Of a stretch of 64,000 nt of DNA, positions 46,608 through 56,079 are shown piece by piece. The DNA is from Alphaproteobacteria bacterium (GTDB taxonomy: Bacteria > Pseudomonadota > Alphaproteobacteria > Rhizobiales > Beijerinckiaceae). The position numbers were made by a program, and so were the translations under genes. Location of the stretch: contig VGDT01000007.1 in NCBI GenBank assembly GCA_016869595.1, forward strand, positions 1-64,000. The letters run 5' to 3'. Each line of letters starts with the position of its first letter. Position 1 is the first letter of the stretch. The notes beneath the pieces are model-generated. The model saw only the letters and a list, made by a program, of their open reading frames with translations. It ran no database searches and was not told where the DNA came from.

Positions 46608-47591
46608 ATGCGCAGCTTTCCCCTCGCTCTCGCCGCCGGTCTCGCCAGCCTCTTCCTTGTCGCCGCGCCGGCGCAGGCGGAAAAATTGCGCCTCTCGCTG
46701 CAGAAGACCGGCACGCTTGGTTGGGAGGTTGCCGTTGCAAAAGCATTCGGCCTCGACAAGGAGGCGAAGCTCGACATCGACGCGACCGAGCTCGCCTCGA
46801 CCGACGCCGGCAAGATCGCCATTCAAGGCGGCGGCGCCGACATCATCATTTCCGATTGGCTATGGGTCGCGCGCCAGCGCGCAGAGGGTCAGAAACTGAC
46901 TTTCTACCCGCATTCCTCCGCCATCGGCGCCGTGATGACGAAGAACCCCGCGATCAAGAGCGTCAAAGACCTCGCAGGCAAAAAGCTTGGCGTCGCCGGC
47001 GGGCCGCTCGACAAGAGCTGGCTCATGCTCAAGGCCTATGCGTTGAAAAACGGCGTCGATCTCGACAAGACCGCGACTGTGCTTTACGGCGCGCCGCCGC
47101 TCATCGCTGAAAAGGCGCTGCAGGGCGAGATTGATGCGGCGCTCGAATTCTGGAATTTCGCCGCCGATCTCGAAGCGCAAGGCTTCACGCGCGCCATCGA
47201 GCTTACCGATGTCGAGAAGGCGCTCGGCGCGAAGGGCGACGTCGTCGTCACCGGCTATGTTTTTGACGAAGGCTTTGCGACGAAGAACAAGGACGCGCTC
47301 GCGCGGTTCTTCGCAATGACCAAGAAAGCGAAAGAGCTTATTGCGACTTCCGACAAGGCTTGGAGCACGGTCATTGCTCAGCGCCTCGGCGGCAAGGACG
47401 CCAGGACGCTCGACATCTATCGCAAACGCTATGTCGCCGGAGCGCCGAAAGGCTCAATCGCTGAGCAAGAAGCCGACGCGCGCACGCTCTATAACGCGCT
47501 CGCCGCGCTCGGCGGCGAAAAACTCGTCGGCTCGGGCAAGACGCTCGATCCCGGAACCTTCTACAAGGGCGCCGAGGGCAAACCGCGTTGA
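46608..47591 (+). CDS. ABC transporter substrate-binding protein (NitT/TauT type)
   Basis: Periplasmic binding protein of 327 residues. Signal peptide 1-24 (FPLALAAGLASLFLVAAPAQA). The body follows the NMT1/TauA pattern: LSLQKTGTLGWEVAVAKAFG, IAIQGGGADIIISDWLWVAR, SVKDLAGKKLGVAGGPLDKSW, and ALQGEIDAALEFWNFAADLE. The substrate is unknown; the family carries nitrate, sulfonates, taurine and thiamine precursors. It is the first gene of a three-gene importer, and its stop overlaps the permease start (TTGA). Confidence 0.88.
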   Translation: MRSFPLALAAGLASLFLVAAPAQAEKLRLSLQKTGTLGWEVAVAKAFGLDKEAKLDIDATELASTDAGKIAIQGGGADIIISDWLWVARQRAEGQKLTFYPHSSAIGAVMTKNPAIKSVKDLAGKKLGVAGGPLDKSWLMLKAYALKNGVDLDKTATVLYGAPPLIAEKALQGEIDAALEFWNFAADLEAQGFTRAIELTDVEKALGAKGDVVVTGYVFDEGFATKNKDALARFFAMTKKAKELIATSDKAWSTVIAQRLGGKDARTLDIYRKRYVAGAPKGSIAEQEADARTLYNALAALGGEKLVGSGKTLDPGTFYKGAEGKPR

Positions 47592-48343
47592 TCCGCCTAA
47601 TCTCGCTTGTCGCTCTGCTTCTCCTCTGGCAGATCGGCGCGTGGCTGTCTGATCCGCATCGTCTCCCGGGACCGGCGGCCGTCTTCGAGAAAATCTATGA
47701 GGAGGCGCTCTCTGGCGCGCTGTTCTCCAATCTCGCGATCACGCTCGCGCGCGTCGTCGCCGCCTTTGCGCTCGCCATGAGTTTCGGCGCGGCGATCGGC
47801 TATGTCATGGGCCGCAACAAGATTGCTGACCGGCTGCTCGACCCGTGGCTCGTTGTCCTCCTCAATTTGCCGGCTCTGGTCGTCATCGTCCTCGCCTATG
47901 TTTGGGCCGGTCTCACGGAAGTCGCCGCGATCGGCGCCGTCGCGGTCAACAAGCTCCCGAACGCGATCGTCGTCGTGCGCGAAGGCGCGCGCGCGCTCGA
48001 TCCGCACCTTGAAGACATGGCGGAGGTCTTCCGCTTTTCGCCCGCCGCACGCTTGAAGCATCTCGTTCTGCCGCAGCTCGCGCCCTATCTTGCGGCGGCG
48101 ACGCGCTCCGGCCTGTCGCTCGTGTGGAAGATTGTTCTCGTCGTCGAACTGCTCGGGCGCTCGAACGGCGTCGGCTTTGAGATCAACATGGCCTTTCAGC
48201 TCTTCGACATGAAGCTTCTGCTCGCTTACGCGCTTCCCTTCGTCGCGCTGATGCTCGGCGTCGAAACTTTTTTGGTGCAACCTCTTGAACGACACGTTTC
48301 GCGCTGGCGGCGCGGCGTCTCTCGACGTCTCGATCGCATCTAA
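47588..48343 (+). CDS. ABC transporter permease (NitT/TauT type)
   Basis: A 251-residue inner-membrane permease with about six transmembrane segments. The BPD domain has LAITLARVVAAFALAMSFGA, LVVLLNLPALVVIVLAYVW, and the EAA loop VREGARALDPHLEDMAEVFR-FSPAARLKHLVLP, where it contacts the ATPase. TTG start at 47588 overlaps the binding-protein stop. The 3' end overlaps the ATPase gene by about 59 bp. Confidence 0.87.
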   Translation: MIRLISLVALLLLWQIGAWLSDPHRLPGPAAVFEKIYEEALSGALFSNLAITLARVVAAFALAMSFGAAIGYVMGRNKIADRLLDPWLVVLLNLPALVVIVLAYVWAGLTEVAAIGAVAVNKLPNAIVVVREGARALDPHLEDMAEVFRFSPAARLKHLVLPQLAPYLAAATRSGLSLVWKIVLVVELLGRSNGVGFEINMAFQLFDMKLLLAYALPFVALMLGVETFLVQPLERHVSRWRRGVSRRLDRI

Positions 48344-49049
48344 GGATTATCATTCCGCAAGCGGACGGCCGCTTCGCGCGCTCGAGGATTTGCGGCTGAC
48401 GCTGCCCGCGGGCAAAGCGGGCGCGGTCGTCGGCCCTTCCGGCTGCGGCAAGACGACCCTGCTGCGGCTCATCGCCGGCCTCGACAAGGATTTTGTTGGA
48501 ACGATCGCGCTCCCCGAACACGGGCGACTCGGCATGGTCTTTCAGGAACCGCGGCTTTTGCCCTGGCGCAGCGTCACCGACAATATTCGCATCGCCGCGC
48601 CGCATGCGAGCGAAGAAGATATCGCCGCGCTCCTCGATGAACTCGGGCTCGCCGAGCATGCGACGCATTTTCCACGCGAACTCTCTCTCGGCCTCGCCCG
48701 GCGGGTGGCGCTCGCCCGCGCCCTCGCCGCTAAGCCCGACCTTCTGCTGCTCGACGAACCGCTCGTTTCGCTCGATGCGGCGCTTGCTCGAGATCTACGC
48801 GAAATGATTGCACGGCTCATCGACGAGCGGCGCATCACGACACTTGTCGTGACTCACGATCTGCGCGAAGCCATTGCGCTCGGCGACCGGCTGTTTCTGT
48901 TGTCGGCGCGTCCCGCCCATGTCCTCGCGACCCTCGATGTGTCAACGCCACGAAGACATCTTGAGAAAGAGGCGGCCGAAATTATTGAGGCGCGGGCGCG
49001 AGAGGCGCTGGCGAAAGCGCACGTCGGGCCGCCACAAAGCAAACAATAG
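48285..49049 (+). CDS. ABC transporter ATP-binding protein (NitT/TauT type)
   Basis: A 254-residue ATPase subunit. Walker A GPSGCGKTT at residues 50-58, Q-loop MVFQEPRLLPWRSV, Walker B LLLLDEPLVSLD, H-loop LVVTHDLREA. The signature motif is unusual: LSLGLARRVALARAL instead of LSGGxxxRVAIARAL, which keeps the leading LS and trailing R but loses both usual Gly-Gly and Gln. TTG start at 48285; this start overlaps the permease by 59 bp, and no later ATG precedes the nucleotide-binding domain. Confidence 0.87.
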   Translation: MNDTFRAGGAASLDVSIASKDYHSASGRPLRALEDLRLTLPAGKAGAVVGPSGCGKTTLLRLIAGLDKDFVGTIALPEHGRLGMVFQEPRLLPWRSVTDNIRIAAPHASEEDIAALLDELGLAEHATHFPRELSLGLARRVALARALAAKPDLLLLDEPLVSLDAALARDLREMIARLIDERRITTLVVTHDLREAIALGDRLFLLSARPAHVLATLDVSTPRRHLEKEAAEIIEARAREALAKAHVGPPQSKQ

Positions 49050-49062
49050 GCGCCGTGTTGTC

Positions 49063-49740
49063 TCACCAGGGAATATCTTCGCCGCGGTAGTCGAGATAGC
49101 GGCGCGTATCGGCAAGCGTCAACGACTCGGCGATCTGAATGATGCCCGCAACGCTGTCGCCAACGTCGAGCGTAGCGTTCGGCCCGCCCATTTCAGTTCG
49201 CACTCTACCGGGATGCATCGCGACGACGACAACGCCATCGTCTTTGAGGTCAGCAGCAAGACATTGCGCGATCTTATTCAGTCCAGCCTTTGATACGCGA
49301 TAGGCGACATTGGACGTGCCGTCGAGCGACATCGAGCCCAGTCTGCTCGTCATCATTATGATGCGGGGACGGGCGCTGCGTTTCACAAGCGGCAAGAAGG
49401 CCTGAACGACGCGCAGCGGTCCGAGCGTATTGACCGAAAGAAGATCGAGCGCCCCCTCGAAATCCATGTCGAGCGAAGACTGACGTTGCGGCCCATAGGC
49501 GCCGGCATTGGCGATCAGCACGTCGATCGGATCTAAGACTTGCTCGGCGGCGGCGCGTATCGCCAACTCGTCGCGAACATCGAATTGCAGCGTGTTTGCC
49601 TGCGGCGCAGCCGCTTTCAGCGCCGCGAGCCCCGCCGCGCTGCGAACGCTCGCGGTCACGCGCTCGCCTCGCGCCGCAAGCTGACGCGCAGCCTCCAGTC
49701 CAATGCCGCGGCTTGCGCCGGCGATAAGCCAATGAGACAT
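49063..49740 (-). CDS. SDR family oxidoreductase
   Basis: A 225-residue classical short-chain dehydrogenase/reductase. NAD(P)-binding GASRGIGLEAA at residues 8-18, NAG in DVLIANAGAY, catalytic Ser in MMTSRLGS and Tyr-Lys pair in NVAYRVSKAGLNKIAQ. The short length and the C-terminal DTRRYLDYRGEDIPW resemble the C-factor/YciK-like group. Substrate unknown. It is monocistronic, convergent with the ABC genes. Confidence 0.9.
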   Translation of the reverse strand: MSHWLIAGASRGIGLEAARQLAARGERVTASVRSAAGLAALKAAAPQANTLQFDVRDELAIRAAAEQVLDPIDVLIANAGAYGPQRQSSLDMDFEGALDLLSVNTLGPLRVVQAFLPLVKRSARPRIIMMTSRLGSMSLDGTSNVAYRVSKAGLNKIAQCLAADLKDDGVVVVAMHPGRVRTEMGGPNATLDVGDSVAGIIQIAESLTLADTRRYLDYRGEDIPW

Positions 49741-49831
49741 GTCGCTGATCGCGCGCTCCTGAATCCTTGCGGCATATTATAGAGCGAGCGATTGCATCTA
49801 TCAGGCGCGTGCGCACCGAGCGCAGCCTATC

Positions 49832-49863
49832 AGCGAAACGGCGCCTTTCGGCGCCGTTTCGCT
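49832..49863 (-). terminator. Hairpin terminator after rpoH
   Basis: Perfect 14-bp stem AGCGAAACGGCGCC/GGCGCCGTTTCGCT with a 4-nt loop (TTTC on the plus strand), about 30 bp after the rpoH stop. There is no long T-run, so termination may rely partly on the strength of the stem. Confidence 0.65.
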
Positions 49864-49892
49864 CATTCTATTGAGAAGCTAACTCGAAGCCG

Positions 49893-50780
49893 CTACTCCG
49901 CCGCCGGCGCATGCGCCGATTCAATGCGCGCGACGCCGTCGCGCACAGCCGCCTGCACCTTCTCGAAGGCGCGCACCTCGATCTGGCGCACGCGCTCGCG
50001 CGAAACGCCAAATTCCTCGGAGAGCGTTTCAAGCGTGACCGGATCGTCGGCGAGACGCCGCGCCTCGAAGATGCGCCGTTCGCGCGGATTGAGCACGTCA
50101 AGCGCGCCGCGCAGCGCCTTCAGGCGATTGTCGCTTTCTTCCTGGGCGACGAGCAGATGCTCCTGGTCGACGCTATCGTCGACGAGCCAATCCTGCCATT
50201 CGCCTTCGCCTTCTTCGCGCAGTGGCGTGTTGAGCGAAGCGTCGCCGCCCATGCGGCGATTCATCTCGATGACGTCCTGTTTGGACACGCCAAGCCGATG
50301 CGCGATCTTCTCGACGTTCTCAGGCCTGAGATCGCCTTCCTCGAAGGCGGAGATTCGGCTTTTCGCTTTGCGCAGGTTGAAGAAGAGCTTCTTCTGGCTC
50401 GCCGTGGTGCCCATTTTCACGAGCGACCAGGAGCGCAGAATATATTCTTGAATGGAGGCGCGGATCCACCACATCGCGTAGGTCGCAAGGCGAAAGCCGC
50501 GTTCGGGCTCGAAGCGCTTCACGGCCTGCATCAGGCCGACATTGCCTTCCGAAATGATCTCGCCGATCGGCAAGCCATAGCCGCGATAGCCCATGGCGAT
50601 CTTGGCCACGAGCCGAAGATGCGACGTGATCAGTTCCTGCGCGGCTTTGGGGTCCTCATGTTCGCGCCAGCGCTTGGCGAGCATATATTCCTGCTGCGGC
50701 TCCAGCATTGGAAACCGCCTGATTTCAGAGAGATAGCGCGATAGGCCGTCTTCTGAGACGATTGGCAAGGCATTCGCCAT
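49893..50780 (-). CDS. rpoH: RNA polymerase heat-shock sigma factor RpoH
   Basis: Alternative sigma-32 factor for heat-shock and protein-quality genes. The 295 residues show conserved region 2 (LITSHLRLVAKIAMGYRGYG, GLPIGEIISEGNVGLMQAVKR, FRLATYAMWWIRASIQEYIL), the RpoH-specific SWSLVKMGTTASQKKLFFNLR, and region 4 helix-turn-helix TLETLSEEFGVSRERVRQIE. The ATG at 50780 is decided by AGGAGGA 5 nt upstream; eight extra codons upstream are not needed. A TATAAT lies about 80 bp upstream. Alphaproteobacteria often carry two rpoH genes; only this one is in the window. Confidence 0.95.
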   Translation of the reverse strand: MANALPIVSEDGLSRYLSEIRRFPMLEPQQEYMLAKRWREHEDPKAAQELITSHLRLVAKIAMGYRGYGLPIGEIISEGNVGLMQAVKRFEPERGFRLATYAMWWIRASIQEYILRSWSLVKMGTTASQKKLFFNLRKAKSRISAFEEGDLRPENVEKIAHRLGVSKQDVIEMNRRMGGDASLNTPLREEGEGEWQDWLVDDSVDQEHLLVAQEESDNRLKALRGALDVLNPRERRIFEARRLADDPVTLETLSEEFGVSRERVRQIEVRAFEKVQAAVRDGVARIESAHAPAAE

Positions 50781-50857
50781 AAGTTCCTCCTGACGGACCC
50801 CCAAGGATGGCGGGCCCGCAAAGCGCGGTCACCAAACGCCGACCGCGACAGGGAGAC

Positions 50858-50863
50858 ATTATA
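50858..50863 (-). promoter_or_regulatory. Candidate -10 box of the rpoH promoter
   Basis: A perfect TATAAT on the minus strand (plus-strand ATTATA at 50858-50863), preceded at about 17 bp by a weak -35 (TTTCGA). It would give an rpoH leader of about 70 nt. Confidence 0.4.
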
Positions 50864-51007
50864 GGGCGCCCCCTCGGGGCTCGAAAATGACGATTGCGTG
50901 AAGGGAGGCTAAAGCGCGGATTAAGTTTCAGCAATGTGACGGCGCGCTTCGGCGGAGCGCTTACGCCAGTTCGGCGAGATTTGGCGCACCATCATTCCTC
51001 TCCGAAT

Positions 51008-52525
51008 TCATTTGGACATTCCGCCGAGCACCCCGCGCAGAATCTGGCGAGCGATCTGCGTGCCGGCGGAACGCGCCGCCGACTGGATCGCGGCGCGCGC
51101 CGCAAGTTCCGCAGGCGACATGCGCTTTCTGTCGCCCTTGCCGAAAATGCCGCCCAATATGCCGCCGAGCGTCCCGAGCAGGCCGCCGCCTGCGCCGCTT
51201 TCCGGCTCACCTTTGGAGGCGCGCGCCTGTAACATTTCGAAGGCGGATTCGCGATCGATCATGGAATCGTATTTTCCGGCGAAGGAACTTGCCGCCATAA
51301 CCGCCTGCCGCTCGCTTGGCGATATTGGCCCGACGCGCGCCGACGGCGGCGCGATCAGCGTTCGTTCGACCACCTCCGGCGTTCCCTTAGCGTCGAGCAT
51401 TGAGACCAGCGCTTCGCCGACGCCAAGCTGCATGATCGCCTCGGCTTCCTCGAGGGCGCGATTGTCGCGAAATGTCTCCGCTGCGGCGCGCACCGCCTTT
51501 TGATCGCGCGGCGTAAATGCGCGCAGCACGTGTTGAATGCGGTTGCCGAGCTGGCCCAAAACCGTATCGGGCACGTCAATTGGATTTTGCGTGACGAAGT
51601 AAACGCCGACGCCTTTAGAGCGAATGAGACGCACGACCTGCTCGATCGCCGACAGCAGCGCCTTTGGCGCATCGTTGAAGAGAAGATGCGCCTCGTCGAA
51701 AAAGAAGACGAGCTTCGGCTTGTCGAGATCGCCGACTTCCGGAAGAGTTTCGAACAGTTCGGAAAGCATCCAAAGAAGGAAGGTCGCATAGAGCCGCGGC
51801 GCGCGCATGAGTTTGTCCGCGGCAAGGATATTGATTACCCCGCGTCCGTCGCGATCGACCCGCAGAAAATCCATGATGTCGAGCGCGGGCTCACCGAAGA
51901 ATTTATCCCCGCCTTGCGACTCGAGCACCAGTAGCTGCCGCTGAATGGCGCCGACGCTCGCGGATGCGACATTTCCGTATTTCGCCTTATATGTCGTGGC
52001 GTTCTCCGCGACATGCGCGAGCATCGCTCGTAGGTCCTTCAGATCGAGCAACAGCATGCCCTGCTCGTCCGCCGCCTTGAAAACGACGTTGAGAACGCCC
52101 TCTTGCGTGTCGTTGAGATCGAGCAGACGCGACAGCAGCAATGGGCCTACTGCGGATATGGAAGCGCGGACAGGGTGTCCCTCTTCGCCGAAGACATCCC
52201 AGAAGGCGACGGGAAAGCGGTCAGGCTGGTATGGAATTCCAATCTCTTTGGCGCGAGCGACGAAGGGCGGCTTGCCGTCGCCAGGCTGCGACAGCCCGGC
52301 GAGGTCGCCTTTGACGTCGGCGAGAAAGACAGAGGTTCCAGCGTTGGAAAAACCCTCCGCGAGCAGCTGGAGGGAAACGGTCTTGCCGCCGCCCGTCGCG
52401 CCGGCAATCAAGCCATGGCGATTGCCGAGCGCGAGCGTCAGATAGCGGTAGCTGCGGGGTTTCCCCTTCTTCTCGCTCGCGCCGACGAGGATCTTGCCGG
52501 GAACTGCGCCTGGTGTCTCGCTCAT
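51008..52525 (-). CDS. DUF853 (HerA/YjgR-like) P-loop ATPase
   Basis: A 505-residue ATPase of the DUF853 (YjgR) family, related to HerA-FtsK-like DNA translocases. Walker A GATGGGKT lies at 42-49 ([15 protein letters not shown]), Walker [15 protein letters not shown] near residue 270, followed by [20 protein letters not shown] and [18 protein letters not shown] glycine-rich stretch ([19 protein letters not shown]) and a helical tail close the protein. The role is unknown, though nucleic-acid handling is plausible. It is a stand-alone gene between rpoH and a small exported protein. Confidence 0.88.
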   Translation of the reverse strand: MSETPGAVPGKILVGASEKKGKPRSYRYLTLALGNRHGLIAGATGGGKTVSLQLLAEGFSNAGTSVFLADVKGDLAGLSQPGDGKPPFVARAKEIGIPYQPDRFPVAFWDVFGEEGHPVRASISAVGPLLLSRLLDLNDTQEGVLNVVFKAADEQGMLLLDLKDLRAMLAHVAENATTYKAKYGNVASASVGAIQRQLLVLESQGGDKFFGEPALDIMDFLRVDRDGRGVINILAADKLMRAPRLYATFLLWMLSELFETLPEVGDLDKPKLVFFFDEAHLLFNDAPKALLSAIEQVVRLIRSKGVGVYFVTQNPIDVPDTVLGQLGNRIQHVLRAFTPRDQKAVRAAAETFRDNRALEEAEAIMQLGVGEALVSMLDAKGTPEVVERTLIAPPSARVGPISPSERQAVMAASSFAGKYDSMIDRESAFEMLQARASKGEPESGAGGGLLGTLGGILGGIFGKGDRKRMSPAELAARAAIQSAARSAGTQIARQILRGVLGGMSK

Positions 52526-52681
52526 GGTGAAAGCGCTTTCGCAATCAGGAATCGGAATGTCTAAAGGCTACACCATTGGCGTTCGCGGCGCATATCCGCC
52601 CATTCGGCGAAGCTCACGTTCTTGCGGCGCTTGGCGAATGGAATTGGGCGGGATAAGTTCCCCGCCCTGGGAGAAAGTCTA

Positions 52682-53032
52682 ATGAAGTTTCGCTTCGCGA
52701 TGATCGGCGTCATCGCCGTCGCCAGCGTCGCGCAGGCGGTCGGCGCGACCAAACCGCGACCGGCCCCCGCGAAGCTGGCGCAAGCCGTCAATCTGGAGAA
52801 CCAGCGTCTCGTTCCGCTGAAGACCTTCGAGATCGTTATGACGGCAAAGGATAAGCCTGAAGAAATCGTCGTCGGCAAGATCGATAAGCCCCTGGCCGCT
52901 GGGGGCCACGCTCAATTCCCGATCACCGGCGCCAAGGGTTGTCTTTTTCAAGCGCGATGGGCGTTCGACGACGCGAAAGATTCCGGCGACGTGGACTTGT
53001 GCAATGACGCCCATATAGTTTTCGCGGACTGA
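52682..53032 (+). CDS. Small exported protein of unknown function
   Basis: A 116-residue protein with a signal peptide (MKFRFAMIGVIAVASVAQA) and a mature part I cannot assign: APAKLAQAVNLENQRLVPLK, FEIVMTAKDKPEEIVVGKID, and a C-terminal CLFQARWAFDDAKDSGDVDLC that carries two Cys which may form a disulfide. GGGAGAAAG before the ATG supports the start at 52682. It precedes the sco gene by 74 bp, but a functional link is not evident. Confidence 0.72.
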   Translation: MKFRFAMIGVIAVASVAQAVGATKPRPAPAKLAQAVNLENQRLVPLKTFEIVMTAKDKPEEIVVGKIDKPLAAGGHAQFPITGAKGCLFQARWAFDDAKDSGDVDLCNDAHIVFAD

Positions 53033-53106
53033 CCTACTCGCGGCCCGCGCGGCGGAGCCGCTGCGGCGATGCGCCGCTCAATGACAACAATCGCAGGAAA
53101 CGCACG

Positions 53107-53751
53107 ATGGCCAATGGATCGAAGGGTGGCGCAAAAGGATTAAAGCGCGGCGCAAAGGGCGCGCAATCTTCGAATGGACCAAATGTCTCCAAGCCGCTGC
53201 TGATTGGCGTCGGCGCCGTCTTCGCAGCCGTGTTTGCCGCCTTCGTCTTTTTCACCAGCAGTAAGCCCACGACGTCGACGGAAATGATCGGCGGCCCCTT
53301 TCAGCTTACCGCTCACACTGGGCAGCAGGTGACCGAGCAAGACTTCCTCGGGCGTCCCTTCCTGGTCTTCTTCGGCTACACGCACTGTCCCGACATCTGC
53401 CACACAACGCTCTTCGAGATGTCGGAGATCCTGCGGGCGATGGGTCCGGACGCGAAGGTCGGCGCGCTGTTCGTCACCGTCGATCCCGAGCGAGACACGC
53501 CCGAAACGCTCAAGGACTATCTCTCCAATTTCGATCCGCGAATCATCGGCGTCACGGGGCCGCGCGCTTCGGTCGATCCGGTGCTGCGCGAATATCGCAT
53601 CTTCTCGAAGCGCGCCGGCAAGGATGAGGATTATTCCGTCGACCACACTACCGTCGTTTATCTGATGGACAAGAACGGCCGCTTCGTAGCGCCGTTCAAC
53701 GTGGCGCGTCGGCCGGCGGAAGCCGCGCGCGAGCTTCAACGTTATCTTTAG
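53107..53751 (+). CDS. SCO1/SenC family copper chaperone
   Basis: A membrane-anchored thioredoxin-fold protein that supplies copper to cytochrome oxidase CuA or acts as a thiol reductase. One transmembrane helix (residues 31-50), then the periplasmic domain with the copper-binding Cys94 and Cys98 in FFGYTHCPDICHTT and His180 in DYSVDHTTVVYLMD. TVDPERDTPETLKDYL is another family block. The Lys/Gly-rich N-terminus is cytoplasmic. No cytochrome oxidase gene is in the window. Confidence 0.93.
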   Translation: MANGSKGGAKGLKRGAKGAQSSNGPNVSKPLLIGVGAVFAAVFAAFVFFTSSKPTTSTEMIGGPFQLTAHTGQQVTEQDFLGRPFLVFFGYTHCPDICHTTLFEMSEILRAMGPDAKVGALFVTVDPERDTPETLKDYLSNFDPRIIGVTGPRASVDPVLREYRIFSKRAGKDEDYSVDHTTVVYLMDKNGRFVAPFNVARRPAEAARELQRYL

Positions 53752-53869
53752 CGCTCGTCCCATCGGCCTCGGAGAACGCCCGAGAAGATGCAATGCAAGA
53801 GAAATATTTTCGTTAAGCCGCAATTTTCCAACTCGCGACTCATACGGCCTTTGCGCTAGCATGTGACCT

Positions 53870-54637
53870 ATGCTTCGACTCCTGCGCGAAGGACCGGCGC
53901 CGACGATCGGCGCGTCGACTCTCATATTGGTTCACGCCGGCGAAACAATTCTCGTCGCTCTGCGCCGCTCGCAGAATGCGCGACGGTTTACATTGCGCGT
54001 GCGCTTCGCCAAGCGCGACGCTGTCTTGACCATGCCGCAGCGGGCCGCTTTGCGCGATGCGCGCGACTTTGCGCAGCGTCACGCCGCCTGGATCGCGGCG
54101 CGACTAAACAGGCTGCCCGAAACCATACCCTTCGCACATGGTTCGGTCGCGCCTCTTCGCGGCGTCGATCATCTGATCGCCCATCATCCGGAGCGCCGCG
54201 GCGTCACCTGGATCGAACCGCGGGAGGGCTTCGAGGTTCCGTTTGCGCTTTGCGTCGCCGGCCAGGCGGCGCATGTGCATCGGCGCGTTCAGGATCATTT
54301 TAAGCGCGAGGCGCGCCGCGACCTTGAGGACGCCGTCGCGCGCCACACCACTGCTCTGAGCCTTCCGCCGCGCGGCGTCGGCCTGCGCGATCCGATCAGC
54401 CGATGGGGATCGTGCTCCGCTTCCGGCGCGCTAAATTTTTCATGGCGGCTGATCATGGCGCCGCCTTTCGTCCTCGATTACCTCGCCGCGCATGAGGTTG
54501 CGCATCTGGTGCATCTCGACCACTCGCCGCGATTTTGGAAGCTCACTCGGCGGCTTTGCGCCGACACCGACCGCGCCGAAACCTGGCTCTCGGCGCATGG
54601 CGCGCATCTCCATAAATATGGAGCCAAGGCGCGGTAA
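53870..54637 (+). CDS. YgjP-type (DUF45/WLM-like) zinc metallopeptidase
   Basis: A 255-residue protein of the YgjP/DUF45 metallopeptidase group. The zinc site is HEVAHLVHLDHSPRFW (His208, Glu209, His212, third ligand His218). Upstream blocks are RRSQNARRFTLRV, DARDFAQRHAAWIAARL and GVGLRDPISRWGSCSASGAL (the RWGSCS block is diagnostic). The natural substrate is unknown. The ATG at 53870 fits the family. It lies behind sco but 118 bp apart. Confidence 0.9.
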   Translation: MLRLLREGPAPTIGASTLILVHAGETILVALRRSQNARRFTLRVRFAKRDAVLTMPQRAALRDARDFAQRHAAWIAARLNRLPETIPFAHGSVAPLRGVDHLIAHHPERRGVTWIEPREGFEVPFALCVAGQAAHVHRRVQDHFKREARRDLEDAVARHTTALSLPPRGVGLRDPISRWGSCSASGALNFSWRLIMAPPFVLDYLAAHEVAHLVHLDHSPRFWKLTRRLCADTDRAETWLSAHGAHLHKYGAKAR

Positions 54638-54843
54638 CCGGGCGACGAAGCCGGCTCGGACTCTCCCTGCTCCTTCCGCTATAATCTCAGGCGGGCGTTT
54701 TCGGCGCGCAGCGTCTCGACAGCTGCGCCAATCTATCATTAGAAATTCGATTTTCGCGGCGATAATGATCAAACTTGGGCGGGCGCGACGAATCCTTCGC
54801 TCATCGCATCCCCCTATCCGCCGATTTGAAAGAGGAGCGGCCT

Positions 54844-55836
54844 ATGAGCCAGAGCGCTGGCTGTGAACCGACGGCGACGTCGCGCCCGCCCTGGTCCATG
54901 GTGGCTCAGGCCCGCGCGCGCGGCGCGCTGCTTGACGCGCTCGTGCGCCGGGCGCAGGCGCTGCCGCCCATTCGCATGGGCGTCATCCATCCTTGTGACG
55001 CGCGTTCGATCGAAGGCGCGATCGCCGCGCGCGACCGAGGTCTGATCGTACCAACCTTTATTGGACCGCGCGCGAAAATCGAAGCTGCCGCGAGCGCCAG
55101 CGGCGTCTCGCTTGAAGGCGTCGAGATCGTCGACGCGCCGCATAGCCACGCCGCGGCGGATCAGGCGGTCGAACTCGTGCGCCGAGGCCGGCTCCACGCG
55201 CTGATGAAGGGGGCGCTGCATACGGATGAGCTGATGACCGCCGTCGTCCGGGATGGCGCCGGCCTGCGCACCGACCGGCGGATCAGCCATGTCTTCGTCA
55301 TCGACGCGCCAACCTATCACAAGCTGCTGCTCGTCACCGACGCGGCGATCAACATCGCGCCGACTCTCGACATCAAGCGGGACATCGTGCGCAACGCCGT
55401 CGATCTCGCCCATGCAATCGGCATCGAGCGGCCCAAGGTGGCGCTGCTTTCCGCGGTGGAGACCGTTGAGCCGAAAATTCCCTCCACAATCGAGGCGGCG
55501 GCGCTCTGCAAAATGGCCGACCGCGGCCAGATCGCCGGCGCCGAGCTCGACGGCCCGCTGGCCTTCGACAACGCCATCTCCCGCGACGCCGCAGACGCCA
55601 AGCAGATAGACTCCGCGGTCGCCGGCGACGCCGACATTCTCGTCGCGCCCGATCTCGAGGCCGGCAATATTCTGGCGAAGCAGCTCGTCTTTCTCGGCGG
55701 CGCCGATACGGCGGGACTGGTGCTCGGCGCGCGCGTGCCGATCGTGCTGACGAGCCGCGCCGACGACGTCGACTCGCGCGTCGTCTCTTCGGCGCTGGCG
55801 CAGATTTTTACGCACCGGCCGCGCGCCGCGCCATAG
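54844..55836 (+). CDS. Phosphate acetyl/butyryltransferase
   Basis: A 330-residue acyltransferase of the PTA/PTB family, which interconverts acyl-CoA and acyl phosphate. Marks are MGVIHPCDARSIEGAIAA near the start, LIVPTFIGPRAKIE, and the C-terminal ISRDAADAKQIDSAVAGDAD, NILAKQLVFLGGADTAGLVLGA (split), IVLTSRADDVDSRVVS. The ATG at 54844 has AGAGGAG 6 nt upstream. The partner acetate kinase is not in the window. A TATAAT at 54681 might be its promoter, but its -35 is poor. Acyl specificity cannot be read from the sequence. Confidence 0.88.
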   Translation: MSQSAGCEPTATSRPPWSMVAQARARGALLDALVRRAQALPPIRMGVIHPCDARSIEGAIAARDRGLIVPTFIGPRAKIEAAASASGVSLEGVEIVDAPHSHAAADQAVELVRRGRLHALMKGALHTDELMTAVVRDGAGLRTDRRISHVFVIDAPTYHKLLLVTDAAINIAPTLDIKRDIVRNAVDLAHAIGIERPKVALLSAVETVEPKIPSTIEAAALCKMADRGQIAGAELDGPLAFDNAISRDAADAKQIDSAVAGDADILVAPDLEAGNILAKQLVFLGGADTAGLVLGARVPIVLTSRADDVDSRVVSSALAQIFTHRPRAAP

Positions 55837-55945
55837 AGCGCGCAAATGCGCCATGATCTATCGTTCTCGACAGAACGCCCCTCGCGTGGCAGAACCGCCG
55901 CCGCCCGACAAGATTTCCGAAAAAGGGCGGCTGGACCTTCGCCCG

Positions 55946-56060
55946 CATGCTTCGAGACGGCTCCTGCGGAGCCTCCTCAGCATGAGAGCGGAAGCGACGC
56001 GCTTTACGTTTCCTCATCCTGAGGAGCCCGCGGAGCGGGCGTCTCGAAGGACGAGGAAAC
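55946..56060. repeat. Palindromic intergenic repeat, two arms (family R4)
   Basis: Left arm GCTTCGAGACGGCTCCTGCG, GCCTCCTCAGCATGAG; right arm CCTCATCCTGAGGAGCCCGC, GGCGTCTCGAAGGACGAGG. It ends 19 bp before the pheS start. Confidence 0.85.
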
Positions 56061-56079
56061 GTCCACATTAGAAACCAAT

